Source of the DNA: RGIG9115 sp045644665
GTDB taxonomy: Bacteria > Bacillota > Clostridia > UBA1381
Direction: 5' to 3'
Length of the DNA stretch: 64,000 nucleotides
Assembly: GCA_045644665.1 (NCBI GenBank)
Contig: JAZRHH010000033.1
Span: 5,511 to 69,510, forward strand
Each line of letters begins with the position of its first letter. Position 1 is the stretch's first letter. Below, piece by piece: positions 44,986 to 53,477 of the stretch. Made by a program: the position numbers and the translations under genes. A model generated the notes under the pieces. The model did not search any database. It saw only the letters and a program-made list of their open reading frames with translations, and was not told the origin of the DNA.

Positions 44986-46308
44986 TTAGCATTTGATTAC
45001 AGCGTACTCATCTGTAAGCTCTCTTACTGTGCCGCCAACTGATGAATTTACAGGAACGGAAAGTCCGTCTGCTGCCTCGGCAATCAAATCTCCACTGTTT
45101 ATTTTATCGCCTTTTTGAATTATTGCTTTTGCCGGAGCGCCAATGTGCTGACGGAAAAGGATTTTCACTTCTTTTGGCTTAATTTCATCTTCTACAAGTG
45201 GTGCACGGACTGCATACTTTGCAAGACCAAGCCTTGCAAGAAGTCTTTCCATTTGCACCCTGCGGTACTTTCTCATGGGATTTACCGGTTTTGCCTCAAG
45301 AGGCTGCGGTCTTATTCCCTCTTTAATTAATCTTTGCTTACATTCACCCATTATGGATTTTGGAGAAAGATTAATAGGACACGCGTACATCTCACAGATG
45401 CCGCACTGTGAACAATATAATGTATTTATAACAGCCTTATGGTCGTTTTCCATTCCTTTGGAAGCTGCTCTCATGAAAAGATGTGGCTCGATTGGGTGTC
45501 CAAGAAGATGTCTCGGGCACAAATCTGTACACATGCTGCACTGACAGCAGGCACTCATAGACCGTTTAATATTCAAAGTTGTTTTTGATTTTCTTTTGAG
45601 TATAACAGGATGATTTTCAGGAAGTATCATTACTGCGTTTGTTGTTTTTGTAACAACGTCAGTTGCCTTAGCCAAGTTTCCTGTCATAGCTCCGCCTGAA
45701 AGCCAGGCATAATCTTCTATATTTATTCCGCCGGCAAGCTTTGCAAGCTCTGAAAATTTCATGCCAAGCGGTACCTTAAAGGTAGTAGGGTTATTAACAG
45801 CACCAACAACCGAAACATACTTGGTTGTAACAGGTCTGTTTTCTGTTATAGCATAATAGGTGTTGAGCATTGTTTCAACGTTAAACACAATGCATCCAAC
45901 ACTGATTGGAAGCTGTCCCGGAGGAACTACTCTTCCTGTTGATTCGTAAATAGTGACAACCTCATCTCCTGCCGGATATATTTCCGGAAGGTGTGCTATA
46001 GTAACGTTTTTAAAGGTTGATGTTTTTTCGTTAACTGCTTCAATAGCGTCCTTATATGACGGCTTAACAGCTATTATAATACGCTCTGCCTCTGTCGCCT
46101 CACGCACATGCTCAAGAGCAGTAAGAATTTCATAGGTGTACTTTGCAAGAAGCTGTCTATGTACCCTGAATAGCGGCTCACATTCGGCGCAGTTAAGTAT
46201 AATTGTATCAGCTTTTGTATTCAGTTTTGCATAAGATGGAAATCCTGCTCCGCCGGCGCCAACTACGCCGCAGCTTCGCATTACTTCCGATAAAGCGTCA
46301 AATTGCAT
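44986..46308 (-). CDS. pduS: PduS-like RnfC/SLBB electron-transfer protein
   Basis: 440 residues. The N-terminal RnfC/Nqo1-like part has VVGAGGAGFPSYAKLNTKA, ILNCAECEPLFRVHRQLLAK and an FMN-type region. An SLBB segment follows. Two [4Fe-4S] motifs are CSMCTDLCPRHLLGHP near 264 and CSQCGICEMYACPINLSP near 305. The C-terminus resembles a biotinyl/lipoyl-like barrel (KGDKINSGDLIAEAADGLSV). In propanediol microcompartments PduS is a flavin/Fe-S protein that binds PduT; here it lies 23 bases upstream of the PduT-like gene. TAATATG couples it to the EutN-like gene. Confidence 0.92.
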   Translation of the reverse strand: MQFDALSEVMRSCGVVGAGGAGFPSYAKLNTKADTIILNCAECEPLFRVHRQLLAKYTYEILTALEHVREATEAERIIIAVKPSYKDAIEAVNEKTSTFKNVTIAHLPEIYPAGDEVVTIYESTGRVVPPGQLPISVGCIVFNVETMLNTYYAITENRPVTTKYVSVVGAVNNPTTFKVPLGMKFSELAKLAGGINIEDYAWLSGGAMTGNLAKATDVVTKTTNAVMILPENHPVILKRKSKTTLNIKRSMSACCQCSMCTDLCPRHLLGHPIEPHLFMRAASKGMENDHKAVINTLYCSQCGICEMYACPINLSPKSIMGECKQRLIKEGIRPQPLEAKPVNPMRKYRRVQMERLLARLGLAKYAVRAPLVEDEIKPKEVKILFRQHIGAPAKAIIQKGDKINSGDLIAEAADGLSVPVNSSVGGTVRELTDEYAVIKC

Positions 46309-46309
46309 A

Positions 46310-46570
46310 TTACTCCAATCCTTCGTGATTATCTACAATACCAACTATTGCTGCATCAACGGGAGAATTTTCTGCTCCTGTTCCAACTCTTGCAGCACTT
46401 CCGACAGCAACGAGTACGTACTCGCCAATTCCGGCACCTATATTGTCAATAGCTACCATTCTGTCCTTTGACATAGAAGAGACAGGCTCAACAATCATAA
46501 ATTTATTACCCACAAGGGTTTCATTCTTGCGTGTGGAAACAATACTTCCAACTACTTTTCCAACTATCAT
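46310..46570 (-). CDS. EutN/CcmL-type pentameric vertex protein (BMC-P)
   Basis: 86 residues, the usual size. MIVGKVVGSIVSTRKNETLV and the DNIGAGIGEYVLVAVGSAAR segment are typical of EutN/PduN/CcmL. Pentamers cap the vertices of the polyhedral shell. It lies in the shell block between the BMC-H pair and PduS-like gene. AGAAGGGA precedes the ATG. Confidence 0.93.
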   Translation of the reverse strand: MIVGKVVGSIVSTRKNETLVGNKFMIVEPVSSMSKDRMVAIDNIGAGIGEYVLVAVGSAARVGTGAENSPVDAAIVGIVDNHEGLE

Positions 46571-46655
46571 CTTTTTTCAGTCCCTTCTGCAGTTTTTTGA
46601 CCATCTCAAACCGAGCAAAATATGCCCGGCTTGAGATAATCTTTGAAAAATGAAA

Positions 46656-47093
46656 TTACTTAAGTACAGGTAAAATCTTTTCCACGTCATCGTGTGGTCT
46701 TGGGATTACGTGTGTTGCAACGATTTCGCCAAGCTTTGTAGCTGATGCGCCGCCTGCTTCTACAGCAGACTTAACAGCACCTACGTCACCTCTTACCATT
46801 ACGCTTACAAGTCCTGAACCGATCTTTTCTGTGCCAACAAGTTCAACATTTGCAGCCTTAAGCATTGAATCTGCAGCTTCAATTGCAGCTACAAGACCTC
46901 TTGTTTCTACCATACCTAATGCTTCTTGTGCCATTTTACGTACCTCCTTCACGGGTTTCTTTTTTTCTATAACAATAACTTCTTCTGCCGCTGTTTCGAC
47001 AGGAGCTTTTGCTTCTGTAGAAGCCTTCTTTTGTGTTGAAGTCTTCTTTTCTGCAGAAGCCTTTGTACCGGTTACTTTAACCTTCTTTTCCAT
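46656..47093 (-). CDS. BMC-H shell protein with Lys/Ala/Thr-rich N-terminal extension
   Basis: 145 residues. Residues 53-145 (MAQEALGMVETRGLVAAIEA ...) are a complete BMC-H domain almost identical to the next gene. Residues 1-52 are low-complexity with alternating K, A, T, E (KASAEKKTSTQKKASTEAKA), ending KKKPVKEVRK. AAGGTG precedes ATG 47093. A second strong GGAGGT at 46942-46947 lies exactly 7 bases before an in-frame ATG at 46932-46934, which would make a 93-residue core form. The gene may therefore encode two isoforms. Tail function unknown, perhaps lumen or cytoskeleton contact. Confidence 0.85.
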   Translation of the reverse strand: MEKKVKVTGTKASAEKKTSTQKKASTEAKAPVETAAEEVIVIEKKKPVKEVRKMAQEALGMVETRGLVAAIEAADSMLKAANVELVGTEKIGSGLVSVMVRGDVGAVKSAVEAGGASATKLGEIVATHVIPRPHDDVEKILPVLK

Positions 47094-47109
47094 AATCTCA
47101 CCTTATCTC

Positions 47110-47388
47110 TTATTTAAGTACAGGCAAAATCTTCTCCACGTCATCATGTGGTCTTGGAATTACGTGTACAGCTACGAGCTCGCCGAGCTTTTGAGCAGCT
47201 GATGCACCAGCTTCTGTTGCAGCCTTAACTGCGCCAACATCGCCTCTTACCATAACGCTTACGAGACCTGAACCAATCTTTTCTGTTCCGATAAGTACAA
47301 CCTCTGCAGCCTTTACCATTGCGTCAGCAGCCTCAACTGATGCTACCAAACCTCTTGTTTCTATCATTCCGAGTGCTTCTTGTGCCAT
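47110..47388 (-). CDS. Hexameric shell protein (BMC-H, PduA-like)
   Basis: 92 residues, the canonical BMC-H length. MAQEALGMIETRGLVASVEA at the start and GSGLVSVMVRGDVGAVKAAT in the middle define the fold. Hexamers form the main facets and the pore for small substrates. It differs at roughly 15-20 positions from the core of the following extended paralogue, with identical C-termini (HVIPRPHDDVEKILPVLK), so a recent tandem duplication is likely. AGGAGG precedes the ATG. Confidence 0.95.
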   Translation of the reverse strand: MAQEALGMIETRGLVASVEAADAMVKAAEVVLIGTEKIGSGLVSVMVRGDVGAVKAATEAGASAAQKLGELVAVHVIPRPHDDVEKILPVLK

Positions 47389-47431
47389 TTTAAAATTCCT
47401 CCTAAAAAATTATTTACTTAGTTTATTTATA

Positions 47432-48634
47432 TTAAAGAAGATCGTCTGCAATTATTGCAATTTTGAGACCTTCCATTTTAAGATTTGTTTCATGAGCTTC
47501 ATTAATCTGTGAAAGCGGATATCTATGAGTGATAAGCTTCTCAAGTGGAAGTCCTATACCCTTAGCACGTTTGAGGAAGTCAAACGTTGTCGCATAGTCA
47601 CGGAGTGTGTAAACCCATGAACCTACTGTTGTAATCTCCTTTGAACAGATGTCAAAGTGAGGATTAATTGTTGCGTCGCCACCATTGATGAAGAAACCAA
47701 GCTCGCAAAGACCGCCGCCGTTTCTGATGAACTTGTATATATTGCTGTGTGCAACAGGAGAACCTGTACACTGGAACGCAAAGTCTGCAAGGTATCCGCC
47801 AAATGAATCCTTAACAGCCTCTGTAAGAGCTTCTATACCCTTATGGTCCTTAAAGTTAACGGTAGCAGTTGCGCCCATTTCCTTTGCGAATGTAAGACGC
47901 TTTTCTTCGCCGTCAACAGCTGTTATATTCTCAATTCCCATTGTTCTGAGAACAGCTATACAAATAAGTCCGATAGGACCGCAGCCCTGAACAACAACTC
48001 TGGAGTTAAATCTTAAAATTCCTGTTGTTTTTGCTCTTTCAACTGCGTGGATAAGAACTGCACATGGCTCAATCAAAATACGTGAATCAAGGTCAAGATC
48101 ACTTACGTTAAATATTGTTGAACCGCCTCTTACCAATATGTAATCTCCAAACCAACCGTTAAGATGCTTGTCATCATCAGGAAGTAATCCGTAAACGTCT
48201 GCACCGCCAACGTTTTTCTTATTTAAGTCAAACATTTCAACGTCCGGATCATCCTTGAATATACAACAAGTAACAACCTTGTCACCAATGTGAAGATCTT
48301 TACCTGCGCTATCCTTCTTAACGTTTTTACCCATTTTTACGATTTCGCCTGTTCCCTCGTGACCGAGAACTACAGGGATAAGTCCGAATGGGTCTCTCTT
48401 AAATTCGTGGGCATCTGTTCCGCAAACTCCACAGCCTTCAACTCTAACAAGAATATCATCATCGCCAAGTTCAGGGATTGGGAATTCCTTTATATCATAA
48501 TGCTCCAATGCTGTGAGCATTGCAACTCTGCTTGTTGCAGGTACAGTTCCCGGAGTTTTTGCAGGTGCCGCTGCAGTTCCTTGCAAGTCTGCAAGTACTT
48601 GTTTTACAATTTGTTCAATATCGTTTGAATTCAA
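47432..48634 (-). CDS. Zinc-binding alcohol dehydrogenase with encapsulation peptide
   Basis: 400 residues, medium-chain dehydrogenase. Residues 1-19 (MNSNDIEQIVKQVLADLQG) are an encapsulation helix, followed by an Ala/Pro linker. Catalytic Zn ligands appear in EGCGVCGTDAHEF near 78 and VLGHEGTGEIV near 100. The usual four-Cys structural zinc lobe is absent (only TCC). NAD binding: VVQGCGPIGLICIAVLRTMG near 215. It probably reduces propionaldehyde to 1-propanol, or lactaldehyde to propanediol, recycling NADH. The start is a TTG; an AAGGAG lies 10 bases upstream and an in-frame stop lies just before it. Confidence 0.9.
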   Translation of the reverse strand: MNSNDIEQIVKQVLADLQGTAAAPAKTPGTVPATSRVAMLTALEHYDIKEFPIPELGDDDILVRVEGCGVCGTDAHEFKRDPFGLIPVVLGHEGTGEIVKMGKNVKKDSAGKDLHIGDKVVTCCIFKDDPDVEMFDLNKKNVGGADVYGLLPDDDKHLNGWFGDYILVRGGSTIFNVSDLDLDSRILIEPCAVLIHAVERAKTTGILRFNSRVVVQGCGPIGLICIAVLRTMGIENITAVDGEEKRLTFAKEMGATATVNFKDHKGIEALTEAVKDSFGGYLADFAFQCTGSPVAHSNIYKFIRNGGGLCELGFFINGGDATINPHFDICSKEITTVGSWVYTLRDYATTFDFLKRAKGIGLPLEKLITHRYPLSQINEAHETNLKMEGLKIAIIADDLL

Positions 48635-48649
48635 GCTATTTCAACTCCT

Positions 48650-49117
48650 TTACTCTGTCAGCTTTTTAAAGTATTCGGCTCCATATGCAGAAAGGAATGT
48701 ATCCTCGTCTTCACTTCCGCCGCTTACTCCAAGACCGCCGACAATACTGTCTCCAATTTTAAGCGGATCGCCTCCGCCAAAAATTACAATTTTTCCGCCG
48801 TTTGTAAACTGTATGCCGTAAAGAGATTCTCCCGGCTGTGCAAGTTTTTTGAGAGTTATGGTAGGCATTTTAAGTGCTACAACTGTGTATGCTTTATTAA
48901 AAGCAACATCGTAGCTTGCAATATACGCTCCGTCCATACAGTGTGTAAGAACAGGACGGGCAGCTGCATCCGAGATGGAAACTACAATATTGAGTCCCAT
49001 ATCCTTTGCCTTATTCTCAACGGCTTCTGCAAGCTTTTTTGCAAGTTCAAGGCTCATTTTGGGAGCATTTTCTGAAACTGCAGCCTGCACAATCTGTTTT
49101 ATTAATTTCTCGTCCAT
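48650..49117 (-). CDS. GlcG/HbpS (PduO C-terminal-like) protein
   Basis: 155 residues. The core has MGLNIVVSISDAAARPVLTH, YDVAFNKAYTVVALKMPT and GGGDPLKIGDSIVGGLGVSG, hallmarks of the HbpS/GlcG/PduO-C fold. Residues 1-16 (MDEKLIKQIVQAAVSE) look like an encapsulation helix. Homologues are regular members of fucose/rhamnose-type microcompartment loci; a role in cofactor or radical handling is proposed but unproven. Genes on both sides are 5-15 bases away. Confidence 0.88.
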   Translation of the reverse strand: MDEKLIKQIVQAAVSENAPKMSLELAKKLAEAVENKAKDMGLNIVVSISDAAARPVLTHCMDGAYIASYDVAFNKAYTVVALKMPTITLKKLAQPGESLYGIQFTNGGKIVIFGGGDPLKIGDSIVGGLGVSGGSEDEDTFLSAYGAEYFKKLTE

Positions 49118-49122
49118 AATAA

Positions 49123-49917
49123 TTATTTCTTAAGCTGTTCGAGAACCTGCTTTGTAATCTTTTCTATAAGTTCAGCTTTTCCTTCGCCTTCGTGCTTGTG
49201 TGAGCAGTTGCCGCCGCAAGCGTGGCATCCGCCTGACTTATTCTGACAAAGGTTTGCAGGATGCTTACCTGTCATACCGAACTGTCTTCTGATTTCGTAA
49301 AGCTTTTCTACCTGTTCCTTAGAGAATTCCTTTGGACCGCCAAGCTGTCTTGCTTTGTAAAGAAGCTCTGCGTAGAATTCTACTGATTCCATCTTGTGAT
49401 ATGCTGCAAGAAGTGAATCTGAATATGTGAGTGCACCATGGCTCTCAAGCAATACTGAATCGTAGTATGGAAGGTACTTTTCTACTGCGTCAGGAATTTC
49501 GTTTGTTGAAGGTGTTCCGTACTCAGCAATAGGTACACAACCAAGAGCGATTACAGCTTCTGGCATGATTGGCTGTGTAAGAGGAATACCTGCGATTGCA
49601 AAGCTTGTTGCAAATACAGGGTGTGCATGTACAACAGCATTTACATCAGGTCTCTTATCATACACGCGAAGGTGCATCTTGATTTCTGATGATGGCTTAA
49701 AGCCTGGGTTTGCCTGGAGAATGTTACCTTGTCTGTCAATCTTACAAATGTACTCCGGTGTCATAAATCCCTTACTAACACCTGTTGGTGTGCAAAGGAA
49801 TTCGTTTTCTGAGATTTTTACAGAGATGTTACCATCGTTTGCAGCAACCATGCCTCTGTCATAAATTCTCTTACCGATATCACAGATTTGTTTTTTGATC
49901 TCGTATTCTGATACCAT
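49123..49917 (-). CDS. fucA: Class II aldolase, fuculose/rhamnulose-1-phosphate type, with C-terminal encapsulation peptide
   Basis: 264 residues. The Zn2+-dependent class II aldolase fold is shown by NDGNISVKISENEFLCTPTG near 28, HAHPVFATSFAIAGIPLTQP near 98 (His ligands) and ESHGALTYSDSLLAAYHKME near 160. It would cleave L-fuculose- or rhamnulose-1-phosphate to DHAP and lactaldehyde. After residue 220 comes a Cys/His cluster (CQNKSGGCHACGGNCSHKH), then KAELIEKITKQVLEQLKK, an encapsulation helix at the C-terminus. No isomerase or kinase for fucose or rhamnose is in the window. Confidence 0.85.
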   Translation of the reverse strand: MVSEYEIKKQICDIGKRIYDRGMVAANDGNISVKISENEFLCTPTGVSKGFMTPEYICKIDRQGNILQANPGFKPSSEIKMHLRVYDKRPDVNAVVHAHPVFATSFAIAGIPLTQPIMPEAVIALGCVPIAEYGTPSTNEIPDAVEKYLPYYDSVLLESHGALTYSDSLLAAYHKMESVEFYAELLYKARQLGGPKEFSKEQVEKLYEIRRQFGMTGKHPANLCQNKSGGCHACGGNCSHKHEGEGKAELIEKITKQVLEQLKK

Positions 49918-49948
49918 AATATCTACTCCTTTTTTTTATTTATTTGCT

Positions 49949-50004
49949 ATTGTTGTTTTTGTTTTGTTTAAAACTATTATACAACAATCACTTTACTTTG
50001 TCAA
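49949..50004 (-). promoter_or_regulatory. Promoter and candidate operator of the shell/aldolase operon
   Basis: Minus strand TTGACA (49999-50004), 17 bases, TATAAT (49976-49981). An inverted repeat ATTGTTGT/ACAACAAT (about 49949-49956 and 49981-49988) flanks the -10. Between them lies a TTGTTTTTGTTTT tract that also occurs downstream of the -10 before the radical enzyme gene. Upstream (50005-50050) are A-rich direct repeats with AAAGAAAAA. Operator function is inferred. Confidence 0.75.
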
Positions 50005-50057
50005 TAGATTTTTCTTTGATTTTTTGCTTTTTTCTTTGGTTTTGTTGTTTTTCGTCA

Positions 50058-50102
50058 TAAATACCTAAATTGGATGATTTTTATCTTTTCTTTAGGCATT
50101 TA
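50058..50102. repeat. Inverted repeat after the activase gene
   Basis: Twelve-base arms (50058-50069 and 50091-50102) with one wobble mismatch and a 21-base spacer. It begins two bases after the activase stop codon. No T tract follows, so it is not a normal terminator; it may be a processing or operator site. Confidence 0.5.
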
Positions 50103-50104
50103 TG

Positions 50105-50890
50105 CTAACCTCCCACTACAACTTCTATCCCACATCTTTCTGCAGCTTGCTTTAAAACAGCAATTTCTTCAGGTGTATGAAGTGGGGCATCGCCCATAAG
50201 ATAGTCTCTTTTTAAACCTTCATACTTGTCCTTACCAAGTCTGTGATAAGGAAGAAGATGAAGCTGTTTAACTGTTTTTAGTGATGCGGCAAATTTTGCA
50301 ATGTCGGTTATTTCTTTCTCTGTGTCATTAAATCCCGGAATTACCGGAACTCTTATTGTAAGACTCTTGGCATCTTGTGAAAGCTTCACAGCATTTTCAA
50401 GCATTATCTCATTTGAGACACCAGTATATTCCTTATGCTTGCTACTGTCCATATGCTTTATATCCATAAGATAGTAGTCTATGCACGGAAGAGCTTCCTG
50501 TATTTTTTCATACTTTACACATGATGTTGATTCCACCGCTGTATTAATCCCTTGTGATTTTGCGGCTTTTAAAAGAGCTGTTGCAAACTCACTCTGGACA
50601 AAACACTCTCCTCCCGAAAGAGTAAGTCCGCCGCCGGAACGTCTGTAATACACTCTGTCACGGACAACATCCTCCATAACAGTTCTTACATCCGTATCCT
50701 GTCCCATTATCTTGGTTTTTCCGCCGATTACCATTGACTGTATGGCGTATTCCTGAGATTCGGGATTGCAACACCATCTGCACCTGAGCATACAACCTTT
50801 TAAAAACACTATGGTTCTTATTCCAGGGCCGTCATGAACAGAGAATCTTTGAATATCAAATATTCTGCCCTTGACATCTAAAAAATCCAC
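50105..50890 (-). CDS. Glycyl radical enzyme activase (radical SAM)
   Basis: 261 residues. The radical SAM cluster motif C-x3-C-x2-C is in FLKGCMLRCRWCCNPESQ near residue 33. The RIFDIQRFSVHDGPGIRTIV start, YYRRSGGGLTLSGGE and VIPGFNDTEKEI segments are characteristic of activating enzymes. It is short and lacks the extra ferredoxin-type Cys clusters of several diol dehydratase activases. Start is GTG 50890 after a GGGGGGAA site. It lies 17 bases after the radical enzyme and installs its Gly radical. Confidence 0.92.
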   Translation of the reverse strand: MDFLDVKGRIFDIQRFSVHDGPGIRTIVFLKGCMLRCRWCCNPESQEYAIQSMVIGGKTKIMGQDTDVRTVMEDVVRDRVYYRRSGGGLTLSGGECFVQSEFATALLKAAKSQGINTAVESTSCVKYEKIQEALPCIDYYLMDIKHMDSSKHKEYTGVSNEIMLENAVKLSQDAKSLTIRVPVIPGFNDTEKEITDIAKFAASLKTVKQLHLLPYHRLGKDKYEGLKRDYLMGDAPLHTPEEIAVLKQAAERCGIEVVVGG

Positions 50891-50907
50891 TAAAGATTCC
50901 CCCCTTA

Positions 50908-53427
50908 TCAGAATCCTAACTGCTCTGTACGATTAATAATATCGTCCTGCAAGGATTTTGAAAGTGTTGTAAACAGCGCACTGTAACCTGCAACTCTTAC
51001 AACAAGACTCTTGTATTTTTCAGGATTTTTTTGTGCGTCAATAAGGGTTTCACGGCTTACAACGTTAAATTGTACGTGGCTTCCCTTCTGGTCAAAATAT
51101 CCTCTTATAAGGTTTACAAAGCTTGCTATACCTGATTCTCCTTCAAGAGCTGACGGGTGGAACTTCATATTATAAAGTGTTCCGTTTGATGCAATATAGT
51201 GGTCAAGCTTTGAAACTGAGTTTGCAGAAGCTGTAGGACCTGATACGTCACGACCTGCTGTCGGGCTTACGCCGTCTGCAACAGGAGTGTAGGCGTATCT
51301 TCCGTCAGGTGTTGCACCTGTTTGTGCTCCCAGAGGTACGTTTGCAGATACCGGATAAAGACCAGCCTGATATCTTCCGCCACGTGGGTTTGTATACTTC
51401 TCAACAGGCTTTGTGTAAGTATATGCAACATCTCTTGCAAAAGCATCAATTTCCGGAATATCGTTACCGAACTTTGGAATGTCAAGTATCATTTCTCTGA
51501 TATGAGCATCCTTGCCGGAGCCGGAAAGACTTGGGGCAACCTTTGCATATATGCTCTTTATTGCATCTTCGGTTACTTCGATACCTTTATCCTTTAGTGA
51601 TGCAACAATTGCAGTTGTTGCCTTTATAGCATCCTCATTTGATGCGTTCTTGCCGAAGTTTCGCTCAAGTGCACCCTTGAGCTCTGCCATTGTAATTTTC
51701 TTTTCGTCAAAAACAAGCTTTTTAACAGCGTAGAGAGAATCTGCCATGTTTGCAACTCCAAAGCCCTGAGGACCTGTAAAGTTATAAACTGCGCCGCCCT
51801 CCTGAACAGATTTACCTCTGCCGATACAATCATCAATCATTGATGAAAGGAATGGTAGCGGACATCTTGTTGCATGAGCCATGTCAATTGCATTGTCTGC
51901 ATTTACCATAAGCTCTATCATATATTCTGACTGCTTCTTGTAAGCATCATAAAACTCTTCAAAATCAGTCATTTGTGTTACATCGCCTGTTTTAACACCG
52001 ATTTGCTCGCCGTTGTCAACACCGTTTGAGAACACAAGCTCAAGCGGTCTGCACATATTAAAGAACGCTGCATCGTGCCAGCCGTCTGTCTTACCTGCCT
52101 TTTGAGGCTCAACACAGCCGATTATGTTATACTCTCTTGCATCTTCAATTGTGAGTCCGCGGCTTAGAAGTGCTGGAATGATAACCTCGTCATTGTAGTA
52201 TGCAGGGAGTCCAATACCTGTTCTTGTAAGCTTTGCAGCATGTGTCATTAGCTCATATGGCGTTCCGTTCCACACTCTTATTGATAGAGATGGCTGCGGA
52301 AGCATAACGTGCATTGAAGCCGTGATACACATAAAGGAAAGGTCGTTTGTAACATCTGCTCCGTCCTTGTTTTGTCCGCCAACAATAAGATTCTGGAAAA
52401 GTCCATAGCCGGCAAAACCTTCTGCTGATGCAAGGTCTCTTACCTTTGTTATATCGTTTAGCTTAATCCATATACAATCTATGTACTCCTGAGCTTGTTC
52501 GCGTGTAATTACGCCGCGGTCAAGGTCATTCTTATAGTAAGGATACATATACTGGTCAAAGCGTCCCGGAGAAATGGAGTGTCCATTACCCTCTGTCTGA
52601 ATAAGAAGCTGTACAAACCAGAAAGACTGACATGCTTCATAGAAGCTCTGTGCACCAAATTCAGGTACTCTGCGACAGTTTCTTGAAATTTGAAGAAGTT
52701 CTTCTTTTCTTTTACTGTCCCCACACTCTGCTGCCATTTTTTCTGCAAGGTCCGCATAACGTCTTGCGTATGTAACAGCTGCCTTTGAGGTTTCTATAAC
52801 ACTTTCAAGAAATGCGCTGCGGGAAATATAATCTCCGTCTGCTTTGGAAAGCTTTGCAAGTGCATCCTTTGCCTTTTTTTCTATTCCGGAAAAACCGATA
52901 GCTAAAACTTCGTCATATTTAACTGTAACGTGTCCTACACCGTTATAGAAATAGTTTCCCGGTGTAAAGATATTGTGCTCAATAGCTGAAATAGTTTCCG
53001 GAGCCATATATGATGTAGCAAGCTCGCTTGTTGTTTTACCTTTCCAATAAGGAAAACACTCCTTAAGCTTTGCTTTTGTATCCTCTGACAAATAGAATGG
53101 GTCTGCACTTCTTGTTGCCATAGTGTCAAACTCTGCTTCTATCCAATCATATGAAAATTCCGGATAAATCTGACAGCTTCTTGAACCTATAGAATTTGAA
53201 CCAACAATCAGCTCGTTATCTCTTATTACAATAGGAAGATTCTCTGCTATATCTCTAAAAGCATGAGCTCTTCTTTTTATCATTGGTTCATCTTCACTAT
53301 TTTTGTATGACTGTGTCAAAATAACAGCTCTGTCTGCTTCAACCTGCGGCTTTGTCTCGAACATTGCGTCCTTGAGCTTTGCTATACGCGGGCTTACTTC
53401 GACAGGCTCTATATAATATTTACCCAT
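50908..53427 (-). CDS. B12-independent glycyl radical diol (propanediol) dehydratase
   Basis: 839 residues. The active-site thiyl Cys is in YNIIGCVEPQKAGKTDGWHD near residue 437 with the adjacent Glu of diol/glycerol dehydratases. The radical Gly is in VVRVAGYSALFTTLS near 812. GCVEP and the context (aldolase, PduL, shell) support dehydration of 1,2-propanediol to propionaldehyde; a glycerol-dehydratase role cannot be excluded. The ORF extends to a TTG at 53478 without a ribosome site; ATG 53427 has a weak AAAGG. With this start it lacks the N-terminal extension carrying an encapsulation peptide that I recall for GRM5 enzymes. Confidence 0.9.
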   Translation of the reverse strand: MGKYYIEPVEVSPRIAKLKDAMFETKPQVEADRAVILTQSYKNSEDEPMIKRRAHAFRDIAENLPIVIRDNELIVGSNSIGSRSCQIYPEFSYDWIEAEFDTMATRSADPFYLSEDTKAKLKECFPYWKGKTTSELATSYMAPETISAIEHNIFTPGNYFYNGVGHVTVKYDEVLAIGFSGIEKKAKDALAKLSKADGDYISRSAFLESVIETSKAAVTYARRYADLAEKMAAECGDSKRKEELLQISRNCRRVPEFGAQSFYEACQSFWFVQLLIQTEGNGHSISPGRFDQYMYPYYKNDLDRGVITREQAQEYIDCIWIKLNDITKVRDLASAEGFAGYGLFQNLIVGGQNKDGADVTNDLSFMCITASMHVMLPQPSLSIRVWNGTPYELMTHAAKLTRTGIGLPAYYNDEVIIPALLSRGLTIEDAREYNIIGCVEPQKAGKTDGWHDAAFFNMCRPLELVFSNGVDNGEQIGVKTGDVTQMTDFEEFYDAYKKQSEYMIELMVNADNAIDMAHATRCPLPFLSSMIDDCIGRGKSVQEGGAVYNFTGPQGFGVANMADSLYAVKKLVFDEKKITMAELKGALERNFGKNASNEDAIKATTAIVASLKDKGIEVTEDAIKSIYAKVAPSLSGSGKDAHIREMILDIPKFGNDIPEIDAFARDVAYTYTKPVEKYTNPRGGRYQAGLYPVSANVPLGAQTGATPDGRYAYTPVADGVSPTAGRDVSGPTASANSVSKLDHYIASNGTLYNMKFHPSALEGESGIASFVNLIRGYFDQKGSHVQFNVVSRETLIDAQKNPEKYKSLVVRVAGYSALFTTLSKSLQDDIINRTEQLGF

Positions 53428-53477
53428 ACAAAACACTGCCTTTCTTTGAATTTTTGCGAAAATATCGCATATTTTCA

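Noticed and set aside
50058..50102. Terminator after the activase
   Set aside because: The stem has no T tract on either strand and a long loop, so it is listed only as an inverted repeat.
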